Origin: JAGOEX01 sp964630905
Lineage (GTDB): Bacteria; UBP6; UBA1177
Assembly (NCBI GenBank): GCA_964630905.1
Contig: CAZVWR010000060.1
Span: 1-18,165, forward strand
Length of the DNA: 18,165 bases
Reading direction: 5' to 3'
In this document: positions 1 through 6,619 of the stretch, piece after piece
Numbering within the stretch: position 1 is the first letter of the stretch
Layout: every line of letters begins with the position of its first letter
The notes under the pieces: generated by a model
What the model was told of the DNA's origin: nothing
Database searches by the model: none
What the model saw: only the letters and a program-made list of their open reading frames with translations
Program-made: the position numbers and the translations under genes

Positions 1-1
1 C

Positions 2-91
2 CACCCGATATATGATCAGATTGTGTTAAATTATTTTCAGCAAGTCAAGGGAAAATTAAAAGTTCTTTTGGTGGAATTTAGGCAGTTTTAA
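2..91 (+). CDS. C-terminal end of an unidentified protein (5' partial)
   Basis: The second forward frame is open from the left edge to a TAA at 89-91, giving 29 residues that begin HPIYDQIVLN and end LLVEFRQF. The composition, alternating hydrophobic and charged residues, looks like a real C-terminus. The stop overlaps the stop of the convergent ankyrin lipoprotein gene by 4 bp, the same tight tail-to-tail arrangement seen at 12834-12837. No domain is recognisable in so short a piece, so no function is offered. The other two forward frames and the opposite strand offer no better explanation for these bases. Confidence 0.45.
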   Translation, partial: HPIYDQIVLNYFQQVKGKLKVLLVEFRQF

Positions 92-1218
92 ATTGAATAA
101 CTATATTTGAAATCGACCTGTCCGTCATAGAACATGGGAAAATCCCGTGATTTAATTGCATCAAGTATGCAGTCACCGAAAAGGGATGACTGATATTTCT
201 CTGTTGTGAAATAGATGTCGAGTATTTTTCCGCTTCCTGCGACTCTTACCATCAGCTCCATTGTTCCCATCATATTTCTGTCGCCCTGTTCGTATCTGTT
301 CTGGTAGCACTGGGTGATGTCGGGGAGGAATTTGTTCATGTGGACCATGACCTGTTTTCCATTAAGTGTCGCGGGAAGGTAGTCTTCTCTTCCTGCCCAC
401 GCTTTTCTGAGTGTGGCTTCATCGGGAGGAGCCGTAACAAATTCAGTATCTTCCGGCCTTACCGGTCTTTTTATCAGATCTCCTTCAACTTTCGCCTGTC
501 TTGATATCATTGCGATGATCTCTTTGTTGTTCCTTTCTTTTGCATAGGCAAGAGCGGTCTTACTTGTCTTAAAGTGTATCTTGTTTATGTCGGCACGGTA
601 ATCAATCAGGGTTTTTACAGTGTCGGTATGTCCGTTCTGTGAAGCGAACATGAGAGCGCTCATTCCGTCAACTGTCACATCGTTGATGTTGGCTCTGTTA
701 TTCAGCAGAAGTTTGAGCATTTCATTGTGACCGTAACGGGCTGCATCCATAAGAGGCGTCTCTTTGTATCTGTCGCTGATATTGACTGCGGCACCTTTTT
801 CAATGAGCATTTTCACAGTTTCAAAATGCCCTTTTTTTGCCGCCCACATTATTACAGGTTCTTCGCGGTATCCGTCAGTTGCATTTATGTAGGCCTTCCT
901 GTCAAGAAGTATTTTGACAAGGTCGTTGTCTCCCTTAGCCGCAGCCCAGTGAAGGGGATAGACACCGCTTTTGTTCTTTGAATTCACATCAACTCCGCTG
1001 TCGATCATTTTTACAGCGGCATCCTTATTTCCAGTTCTTATTGCTTCAACGAGCTGTTCAATGTCGCCGGAATTAACGGATGATCCTTTGACAGCACCTT
1101 CCTGTTTTTTTGATGTGCCGGACTTTTGTTCATCTGTGCCCTGCGATTTTGTTTCAACGGAACCGCATGAGCTGACAATGAAAATAATTAGAAAAACCAG
1201 CCAGTTAGATCTTTTCAT
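88..1218 (-). CDS. Ankyrin-repeat lipoprotein with AgmX/PglI-type C-terminal domain
   Basis: A 376-residue exported protein. Residues 1-18 form a lipoprotein signal: basic MKRSN, a hydrophobic run, then lipobox VSSC with Cys18 as the lipidation site. A low-complexity Ser/Lys/Gly linker follows to about residue 50. About six ankyrin repeats span roughly 53-242, with recurring 'PLHWAAAKG', 'PVIMWAAKKG', 'TPLMDAARYG' and 'ALMFASQNG' helix motifs. Residues 295-376 resemble the AgmX/PglI C-terminal domain known from deltaproteobacterial gliding and TonB-like proteins: ITQCYQ (Cys304), Gly318, a second Cys at 350 and Phe-Pro at 360-361. The two cysteines probably form a disulphide (inference). The ATG at 1218 has a GGAGG Shine-Dalgarno 6 nt upstream. 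Only 22 nt separate it from the upstream lipoprotein gene, so it is probably the last gene of the MCE operon. The likely role is a periplasmic or outer-membrane-anchored protein-interaction scaffold; the partner is unknown. Confidence 0.9.
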   Translation of the reverse strand: MKRSNWLVFLIIFIVSSCGSVETKSQGTDEQKSGTSKKQEGAVKGSSVNSGDIEQLVEAIRTGNKDAAVKMIDSGVDVNSKNKSGVYPLHWAAAKGDNDLVKILLDRKAYINATDGYREEPVIMWAAKKGHFETVKMLIEKGAAVNISDRYKETPLMDAARYGHNEMLKLLLNNRANINDVTVDGMSALMFASQNGHTDTVKTLIDYRADINKIHFKTSKTALAYAKERNNKEIIAMISRQAKVEGDLIKRPVRPEDTEFVTAPPDEATLRKAWAGREDYLPATLNGKQVMVHMNKFLPDITQCYQNRYEQGDRNMMGTMELMVRVAGSGKILDIYFTTEKYQSSLFGDCILDAIKSRDFPMFYDGQVDFKYSYSI

Positions 1219-1240
1219 GTTAACCTCCGTTAAAATCCGG

Positions 1241-1891
1241 TCAATCTTTTTTATTTAAGGAGTCAATTCTTTTCCTGAGATCTTCAGCTTTTTCAGACTC
1301 ACCCTTCCTGTCAAAATGTTCCGCACTGAACATAATGTAGCTTACGGCCGCTTTTTTCCACCCTTCCTTTGATGCCGTTTCAACAGCATTAAGAAGTGTG
1401 TTCTCATCGTAACAATCGCTTTTTACGGCGAAAGAAGAGGCGATCAGTTTTGAAAGAGGTTCATCAAGTTTTTTTACAGCTTTGTTCAGTTTTGCAGTAT
1501 CGCAGGGTGAAGTGTGTTTTTCAATTTCCTTATATTTTGAAGGGATATCTGAGTTTTTTGAAGAAATGAAATTGTAATAAACGGTATTTTCGTTCTTTCT
1601 GAGAATATCCAGCAATGGTTCCGCTTCTATGCAAGTTCTGTAATTCATTAAAGAATAGTCAAGAGAGCACCTGATAAGATGCGCTTTTACTATTTCATCG
1701 GGATCTGTTGTCATTTGAAGACTTTCGACAAGTCTTTTGTAGTAACTGTCTGCAAATTTCCCGTTCCCTTCCATAAAATTTGATATGAAATTGTTCATGT
1801 TCACAAAACTTTCCTGCTGCCATGCCGGAGCCGGCTGTGAACTGCATGAAAAAATAAAGATAAATATTAAAAGGAGAAATATCTTTTTCAT
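1241..1891 (-). CDS. Hypothetical lipoprotein encoded with the MCE transporter
   Basis: A 216-residue protein with a lipoprotein signal peptide: MKK, a long Ile/Leu/Phe stretch and lipobox IFSC with Cys16, followed by Ser-Ser. The mature part is rich in Lys, Glu, Leu and Ser and looks almost wholly helical, with possible TPR-like segments near the C-terminus. Four further cysteines (75, 87, 130, 160) could form two periplasmic disulphides. I do not recognise the family. It is neither a recognisable MlaC nor a clear PqiC. Its ATG overlaps the TGA of the MCE gene (ATGA), with AAGGAG 11 nt upstream, so translation is coupled. By position it may replace the soluble or outer-membrane lipid-binding component of the transporter, but that rests on context alone. 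Confidence 0.85.
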   Translation of the reverse strand: MKKIFLLLIFIFIFSCSSQPAPAWQQESFVNMNNFISNFMEGNGKFADSYYKRLVESLQMTTDPDEIVKAHLIRCSLDYSLMNYRTCIEAEPLLDILRKNENTVYYNFISSKNSDIPSKYKEIEKHTSPCDTAKLNKAVKKLDEPLSKLIASSFAVKSDCYDENTLLNAVETASKEGWKKAAVSYIMFSAEHFDRKGESEKAEDLRKRIDSLNKKD

Positions 1892-2829
1892 GGCAGTTTT
1901 ATCTCCTTTTTCTGTTCGATCGGAAGGGCGTTCCTGACATCTTTGATCATTATATTTACTGAGTTCAGAGTTATATCGACCTCTTTACGGAGCATTTCGA
2001 GATCATTGGTCGCACCCTCAACATTTTCACCGGTCTTGACAAGGTTGGATACCAGAGAATCGAGCTCTTTCATTTTTTTCTCGAGGTCATCTATTATCCC
2101 GTTCACTTTTTTAACAGTTCCTTCTTCCCCGAGTATCTGTTCATCAGCTTTCAAAAGGGTTTTGTTGGCATTTGATATAAGCAGTTCCGCTTCTTTCAGG
2201 GCTGTGTTAAGGGACGAAATGCTTTCCTTGAAGTCTTTTGCTGTCTTTGGATCACCGGCAAGCATTTCGATTACACCCTGTTTCCTCGCGAGTTCGTTAG
2301 TGATAGTCTGTGCGTTTGCAAGGGTTTTTGTAAGGTCGCTCTCTTTGCCTGTCATCACTTTCACATTTGTTGCGATCGCATCTACTTTTTCAACCATCGG
2401 CTGGAGCTTTTTTATGACTTCGTTGATATCATCGATCGTGTCTGTAGGGAAAACGAGGTCTTCATCAACTCCCGGGGCATTGATATCGGGAGTTTTCACA
2501 ACAAATCTCGGAGAACCGATGAACGGTTTTTCAAGAGTGAATGTGGAGCTTTTATTTATTCTGACCGAATGTCTCTGCGGAACTTTTACCGAGATGACAA
2601 CATTTCCTGCAGGGTCAAGTTCAAGAGTTGAAACCTTCCCTATCTCAAAACCTGAAAACAACAGAGGCATTCCTTCTGTTATTCCTTCTCCGCTCGGAGA
2701 TGAAAGGGTATAAAAGCGATGTTCTGTGAAAAAATCTTTCTGAATAAGGAGAAATATTACGAACACAATTATGGCAAAGACTGAAATAATAAGGAAAATC
2801 CCTACCTTGAACCCTGCTGATTTACTCAA
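1888..2829 (-). CDS. mlaD: MlaD-like MCE-domain protein (lipid transporter substrate-binding subunit)
   Basis: A 313-residue inner-membrane-anchored periplasmic protein. One N-terminal transmembrane helix lies at about 11-29. A single MCE domain covers about 37-118 and includes the family's 'GMPLLFSGFEIGKVSTLEL' core (residues 53-71), where a turn normally precedes 'G.xVGxV'. Residues 130-300 are a long helical, heptad-rich tail similar to the coiled coils of MCE proteins that form a hydrophobic channel toward the outer membrane. MCE subunits bind phospholipids as hexamers and sit on an MlaE dimer (family knowledge). The start is a TTG at 2829 with GGAG 6 nt upstream. That TTG overlaps the stop of the upstream ATPase-like gene by 8 bp. 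Its own TGA overlaps the ATG of the downstream lipoprotein. No in-frame ATG fits better. Confidence 0.92.
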   Translation of the reverse strand: MSKSAGFKVGIFLIISVFAIIVFVIFLLIQKDFFTEHRFYTLSSPSGEGITEGMPLLFSGFEIGKVSTLELDPAGNVVISVKVPQRHSVRINKSSTFTLEKPFIGSPRFVVKTPDINAPGVDEDLVFPTDTIDDINEVIKKLQPMVEKVDAIATNVKVMTGKESDLTKTLANAQTITNELARKQGVIEMLAGDPKTAKDFKESISSLNTALKEAELLISNANKTLLKADEQILGEEGTVKKVNGIIDDLEKKMKELDSLVSNLVKTGENVEGATNDLEMLRKEVDITLNSVNIMIKDVRNALPIEQKKEIKLP

Positions 2830-3265
2830 TCAAATCTCCGTATCTGTCACGGTGCCATTCATAATCTGCAATGATACACTGCTCGAAATGTGTGTCAAGC
2901 AATGTAAGTATTTTTCTTATTGAGTGAACTGTGGGCATGTTTCTTATCATATAAAAAGGTCTGTCGATAACTATATCTGCACCGGTCAGCATTATCGCCC
3001 TGAGCAGTTTCACTTTGAAACGGGTCATTTCGTCAAACGAGGAAGGCTTTGAATTTATTGCAGATCCGATGTCCAGAATATCCATAAGTGTCTTTATATT
3101 GCTGAAAATGGTTTTGTCAGGAATGTCTGAATGGAACCTTGCAACAAGTGCGATGTTGTCAATAGCTGTGAGATTTGAAAGGAGAGGAATGTCAGGAGAG
3201 ACGAATGCAGTCTTAGCTGAGTTGATGTGTTGGGCGAACCACGAATCGAAATCGGGTTCGTTCAC
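2822..3265 (-). CDS. Degenerate, P-loop-less ABC ATPase-like subunit of the MCE transporter
   Basis: A 147-residue protein aligning by eye with the second half of an MlaF/MkL-type ABC ATPase (usually about 240-270 residues). LLSNLTAIDNIALV (29-42 approx.) matches the 'LFxxLTVxENV' segment after the Q-loop. SSFDEMTRFKVKLLRAI (75-91) occupies the place of 'LSGGMxxRVALARA'. ADIVIDRPF (96-104) is a Walker B-like strand in which the catalytic DE is DR. The Walker A region is absent. The Q-loop Gln, LSGG signature, D-loop and H-loop histidine are all unrecognisable. The start is GTG at 3265, overlapping the permease TGA (GTGA), so no room exists upstream for the missing half. The stop overlaps the MCE start by 8 bp. 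The frame is intact and no frameshift is visible. It may be a structural pseudo-ATPase, with a catalytic partner encoded elsewhere (inference). Confidence 0.82.
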   Translation of the reverse strand: MNEPDFDSWFAQHINSAKTAFVSPDIPLLSNLTAIDNIALVARFHSDIPDKTIFSNIKTLMDILDIGSAINSKPSSFDEMTRFKVKLLRAIMLTGADIVIDRPFYMIRNMPTVHSIRKILTLLDTHFEQCIIADYEWHRDRYGDLIE

Positions 3266-4059
3266 AAATAGTTTAACGCTAACCTTGCCGCTAATGACAG
3301 CACCTCCACAAGTATAATTGACATGAAAACGCTCATCATTCCTTTTAAAACGGCAACAGGGATGGCAGTCATCATATATTTTGTCCGCCAGCCGTGATAA
3401 AGGGGAATGACTGATATTAAGAATCCGAAAGTCATGCTTTTTAACAGCATTACAAGAAGATCTGTCGCTGTTACCGATTTTGCAATGAGATCTGCATACA
3501 TTCCCGGACTCATCTGAAAAATGATGCTTGAAAAGATGAATCCGCTGAAAAGGACGACGATAGAAAAAACGGAAGAAAGGATCGTGACACTCAGGACAAA
3601 GCTGATTATCCTCGGTACAAAAAGATATTTTACCGGATCTATCCCGAACGATTCAAGGGCGTCAATCTCTTTGTTGACTTTCATCACTGCAATTTCGGCA
3701 TTGACGGCGCTTGAACTTCTAAGAGCCAGAAGAAAAACTGTTATGAGCGGTGCCATCTCAAGCACCACAAGGCCCATGATGATGTCGCCAAGATACTGGA
3801 CAAGCCCCAAGCTTTTGACCGTCTGCAGAACTATTCCGATGAAAATGCTCCCGTAAACGACACTTAAAAATATGAAAAGAGATAAAAGCTCATAAGCAGT
3901 GAAGAATATCTGGATTACAAGTACATCGAATACAGCACGGTTGAAAAACGACCCTGACCCGATCGCCTTGAGACATCTGAGGACAAATGAAGAAAAATTC
4001 GCTATATCATTGTATTTTGCAATGGTTCTGTTGCCGATGTTCTCTATCGCAGCTCTCAA
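3262..4059 (-). CDS. mlaE: MlaE-family ABC permease
   Basis: An integral membrane permease of about 265 residues with an amphipathic N-terminal segment and about five hydrophobic helices. The family hallmark is clear: AEIAVMKVNKEIDAL followed by FGIDPVKYLFVPR matches the MlaE 'ExxxMKVxEQIDAL...GxDPxxYLVxPR' loop that contacts the ATPase. The C-terminal region, normally 'GxxxGGAxGVGxATTxAVV', is diverged here (YHGWRTKYMMTAIPVAVLK). The frame is open from a TTG at 4071. I prefer the TTG at 4059 because GAGG (4066-4069) sits 6 nt before it and the resulting MRAAIENIGNRTI start resembles family members. MlaE dimers form the membrane core of the MCE lipid transporter. It is the first gene of the operon, and its TGA overlaps the GTG of the ATPase-like gene. 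Confidence 0.92.
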   Translation of the reverse strand: MRAAIENIGNRTIAKYNDIANFSSFVLRCLKAIGSGSFFNRAVFDVLVIQIFFTAYELLSLFIFLSVVYGSIFIGIVLQTVKSLGLVQYLGDIIMGLVVLEMAPLITVFLLALRSSSAVNAEIAVMKVNKEIDALESFGIDPVKYLFVPRIISFVLSVTILSSVFSIVVLFSGFIFSSIIFQMSPGMYADLIAKSVTATDLLVMLLKSMTFGFLISVIPLYHGWRTKYMMTAIPVAVLKGMMSVFMSIILVEVLSLAARLALNYL

Positions 4060-4085
4060 AATAAACCTCAAAAAAATGCAAATTG

Positions 4086-4113
4086 ATTATACACAACGCA
4101 AAAAATATTACAA
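4086..4113 (-). promoter_or_regulatory. Predicted sigma70 promoter of the MCE operon
   Basis: On the minus strand, TTGTAA (4108-4113) is followed by a 16-nt spacer and a perfect TATAAT (4086-4091). The -10 lies about 27 nt before the preferred TTG start of the permease gene. The gap lies between divergent genes, so a promoter is required here. Confidence 0.55.
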
Positions 4114-4149
4114 TTTAGAGAATCAATCTGTCCAAAATTAATAGATTTT

Positions 4150-4177
4150 TTGTCTTTTTGAGAGAACAAATTATAAT
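4150..4177 (+). promoter_or_regulatory. Predicted promoter of the accessory island
   Basis: TTGTCT (4150-4155), a 16-nt spacer and a perfect TATAAT (4172-4177) lie just upstream of the ATG at 4203. It stands back to back with the MCE operon promoter in the same divergent gap. The predicted transcript start, about 4184, excludes the upstream TTG at 4158 as a translation start. Confidence 0.5.
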
Positions 4178-4202
4178 CAATCGGTTTAATTGGAGTTCAG
4201 AA

Positions 4203-4496
4203 ATGCGAAACACACCAGAAACGCAGAAACTTGTTAAGAATATTCTCTGGGATTTGAACCTCACAACGGAAGATGTTTTCTCAATTTTATCAGACAGAAA
4301 TAATCATGATGAACGCCGCAGATTTGTCGTGAGACTGCTAAGAAGTTACAACTGGTACACACTTCTCAAAATATTCACAATCGAAGAAATGATAGAAATC
4401 ATCAATGATAACAAAGTAATAAACGCACTGTTTCCAAATTCATTAAAAGAGAAATACATGAGTGCAAGGGAAATTTTATCGACAACCGGAGATTGA
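4203..4496 (+). CDS. Small hypothetical protein, probable partner of an AbiEii-type nucleotidyltransferase
   Basis: A 97-residue soluble, charged, helical protein (MRNTPETQKLVKNILWDLNL...). The ATG at 4203 has GGAG 7 nt upstream. The frame remains open back to a TTG at 4158, but that lies before the predicted -10 and lacks a ribosome site. The gene immediately precedes a fragment of an AbiEii/AbiGii-type nucleotidyltransferase, where a small companion (antitoxin-like) protein is expected. I do not recognise a DNA-binding motif, so the antitoxin role rests on position only. Its TGA (4494-4496) is in the same frame as the next ATG (4503), with only two sense codons between them. Confidence 0.75.
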   Translation: MRNTPETQKLVKNILWDLNLTTEDVFSILSDRNNHDERRRFVVRLLRSYNWYTLLKIFTIEEMIEIINDNKVINALFPNSLKEKYMSAREILSTTGD

Positions 4497-4502
4497 ATCG
4501 AA

Positions 4503-4883
4503 ATGATCAACGATGTTCCTTTTCATCAAGGCGGGTTTGTTTCAAATCATCTTTTCAACAGGATAGACACATGGGAAAACATCCTTTCGAACAAAATCTC
4601 CGCACTCGGCAGAAATGAACCGAAAGATGTCGCAGACATACTTTTTATCGCACAGAAGTTTTCTTTCAACTGGATGGAAGTAATTGAATCTGCAAAGAAA
4701 AAGGACATGTGGGTCAACGAAACTGATGTCTCCTCAATATTGAATTCCTATCAAGTCGAATCTCTGAAATCCCTTCGCTGGATTGAACAACCAGACCTCG
4801 AAAAATTAGCAAAACTCCTGAAAATAATTGCGAAAGACATACTTATGGCAGGGGATAATGGGGCTGACAGAGAGCAAAAATAA
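4503..4883 (+). pseudogene. 5'-truncated AbiEii/AbiGii-type nucleotidyltransferase (C-terminal half only)
   Basis: A 126-residue reading frame matching the C-terminal half of AbiEii-type nucleotidyltransferase toxins. It opens at MINDVPFH, which in full-length relatives is the internal 'vdFvNDVpfh' strand. It continues with the family blocks RIDTWENILSNKISAL (20-35), RNEPKDVADI (37-46), FSFNWMEVI (53-61) and AKKKDMWV (64-71). The N-terminal catalytic half with the 'GGTALxL...DxDF' nucleotidyltransferase motif is absent. Only 6 nt separate this frame from the previous stop codon. A deletion has probably fused the companion gene to the middle of the toxin gene. An ATG with distant GGAG (11 nt) could still allow expression of the C-terminal domain. 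Transfer activity is not expected. The following gene starts 1 nt after its stop. Confidence 0.75.
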
Positions 4884-4884
4884 C

Positions 4885-5592
4885 ATGAAGTTTGATGAAA
4901 AAATTGCAGAAAAATTTCTAAGATTTTATGGGTTTAAGACAGTTAAGTATGAACCCGTTAAAAATTGTACACCTGATTTCTTGTGTGATGGAAAAATTGC
5001 TGTCGAAGTTAGAAGATTGAATAAAAATTTTTATGGTGGTGAGGAAACCGTAGGATTAGAAAAAGAAGAGTTCTCTTTGACTGAAAAACTAAACAAACTC
5101 GTCCATGGATTTGGAACATCTGAAAACAATAATTGCTGGGTTGTATCCTTCAGTTTTTCTCGTCCGGTTGAAAATTGGAAAACTCTTTCCAAAAAAATAA
5201 AAAAATCTTTTGATGATTTTGTTGAAAAACCATTCAAAGAGAATGGCATAATTTTTAAAGAAGATAATTTCGAAATAGAGGTCTTTAGACTTGATGATGA
5301 TAAAATACCTTACATTTTTGATGTGGGATACTGTGATGACATGGATTCGGGTGGCTGGACAATAGAAGATATGGAAAGCAATATTAAGTATTGTATCATG
5401 GAAAAAACTAGAAAAATAGAGAATGTAAAAACTAAATACAATGAATGGTGGCTTGTTCTTATAAATCATATTACTGTAATGATGAGTGAATCAGACGAGA
5501 AAAGATTAATAGAAGAGTTCAAAATGGAGCACGATTTTGACAAAGTTATTATTGTCAATCCATTTAAACCTTCTAAATGGTTTGAGATATGA
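4885..5592 (+). CDS. PD-(D/E)XK nuclease-like protein of unknown function
   Basis: A 235-residue protein starting at ATG 4885, one base after the stop of the AbiEii remnant. The open frame extends upstream to 4828, but that stretch overlaps the remnant and lacks a start with a ribosome site. Residues 1-40 hold KFLRFYGFKTVKYE, then TPDFLCDGKIAVEVRRLN. This Pro-Asp ... Glu-Val-Arg pattern resembles the PD-(D/E)XK nuclease core, except that the usual Lys of ExK is Arg. The rest mixes charged helices and strands, with a conspicuous Trp-rich segment (NEWWLVLIN). No membrane helix or signal is present. Base composition is clearly more AT-rich than the flanking housekeeping genes, suggesting acquisition. 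It could be a defence nuclease, a nuclease-fold protein without catalysis, or a repair-associated protein. Confidence 0.8.
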   Translation: MKFDEKIAEKFLRFYGFKTVKYEPVKNCTPDFLCDGKIAVEVRRLNKNFYGGEETVGLEKEEFSLTEKLNKLVHGFGTSENNNCWVVSFSFSRPVENWKTLSKKIKKSFDDFVEKPFKENGIIFKEDNFEIEVFRLDDDKIPYIFDVGYCDDMDSGGWTIEDMESNIKYCIMEKTRKIENVKTKYNEWWLVLINHITVMMSESDEKRLIEEFKMEHDFDKVIIVNPFKPSKWFEI

Positions 5593-5638
5593 AGTGTTTG
5601 CAATTTCAGGGGAACTTTTTATTTTAAAGGAGTAATCG

Positions 5639-6616
5639 ATGTCAGTCCTTTTTGCAATCTTATTTTTACTTTCAATTGGCTGTTTTTTTATGGGATTAGT
5701 AAAACCAACACTGTTTTCTGGAGTATTTAAAGAAAATGCAACAAGGAAAAAATTGTCAAAATACTTTGGGATCTCAACCATGGTTTTTTTCATTCTAATC
5801 CCAATGTTTGTGGATGAAAGCAATGTCGATGAAAACCAGAAAGAGCAAGAAATATCAAATCAAGAGCCAGAAATATCAAAAAAAGATCAACCATTAAATA
5901 ATATATTGAATGGACAAGGTGGTCCAGTTGAATATGAAATCTTCAAGGTTGAAAATTTAAGTTACAAAGCTATAGGAAAAAAGAACCTTTCAGATTACAG
6001 CCTTAAAGAACTTCAAGAATTACCTCTTTGTAAAAAAATGGCTTACAGGATTATTGTTTCGCCCAAAATCAAAGAAAATCAGGTAATACCAACTATCAAG
6101 AAAATAATTTCAGATATTACTGAAAAAGATAATGAAATTGATGAGATGTTCTTGCATCTCTACAGTGATAAAACCATTGCGAATGAAGCTTGGGAAATAG
6201 CAATGGTTACATGGGGTGAAAATGGCGAAATTGGAAATGTGACACCGGAAATTGCAAAAAGTAATGATAGAAGTAATTACAAAACAAATATTGAAATGAA
6301 AGAAAACCTTGAAGAATATTTAAAAAACAAAAAAACTTCTGAAATCAAACTTGGTTTTACAGAGGAAAAAAGAAAGGAAATATTTAAAGAACTTGTGGCA
6401 ACAGAATCTAAAGCAATGGAAGATGCAGATAGAATTTATCCTATAGATGCGTCTAAACCCAATTTCAAGAAAGAAAATGTTTTAAAAAATGCTGACAAAC
6501 ACACGGAATTAATGGAAAAATACAAAGCTGAAGTCAGGAAAAAATATAAAATTGACAAGAATATTGAAAAGCAAATCGTTTCAGAAGCTTTTTCAAAAAG
6601 ATGGCCGATGAGATAA
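5639..6616 (+). CDS. Membrane-anchored hypothetical protein (possible DUF4875-like domain)
   Basis: A 325-residue protein with ATG at 5639 and AAAGGAG 6 nt upstream. Two hydrophobic helices lie at about 2-22 and 43-59, followed by a Glu/Lys/Gln-rich linker to about 90. The soluble part (about 97-215) contains YEIFKVENLSYKAIGKKNLS, a Lys-rich segment predicted to alternate strand and helix, then MFLHLYSDKTIANEAWEIAM. That pattern recalls DUF4875-type domains, often found in phage and island proteins; I recognise it only loosely. The C-terminus (about 285-325) is a charged helix ending FSKRWP. Composition is AT-rich like the preceding gene, consistent with a shared foreign origin. Function unknown. 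Confidence 0.78.
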   Translation: MSVLFAILFLLSIGCFFMGLVKPTLFSGVFKENATRKKLSKYFGISTMVFFILIPMFVDESNVDENQKEQEISNQEPEISKKDQPLNNILNGQGGPVEYEIFKVENLSYKAIGKKNLSDYSLKELQELPLCKKMAYRIIVSPKIKENQVIPTIKKIISDITEKDNEIDEMFLHLYSDKTIANEAWEIAMVTWGENGEIGNVTPEIAKSNDRSNYKTNIEMKENLEEYLKNKKTSEIKLGFTEEKRKEIFKELVATESKAMEDADRIYPIDASKPNFKKENVLKNADKHTELMEKYKAEVRKKYKIDKNIEKQIVSEAFSKRWPMR

Positions 6617-6619
6617 ATT

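Noticed and set aside
1943..2713. 256-residue open frame on the + strand
   Set aside because: It lies antisense to the MCE gene, is Ser/Phe-rich in the way expected for the complement of Asp/Lys/Glu codons, and has no recognisable domain or convincing ribosome site.
4158..4202. Upstream TTG start extending the small island gene by 15 residues
   Set aside because: It lies before the predicted -10 box, lacks a ribosome site, and the ATG at 4203 has a good GGAG.
4494..4505. TGA between two in-frame ORFs as a selenocysteine or readthrough codon
   Set aside because: No family supports a fusion of these two proteins, the second frame has its own ATG, and a deletion joining the genes explains the shared frame more simply.
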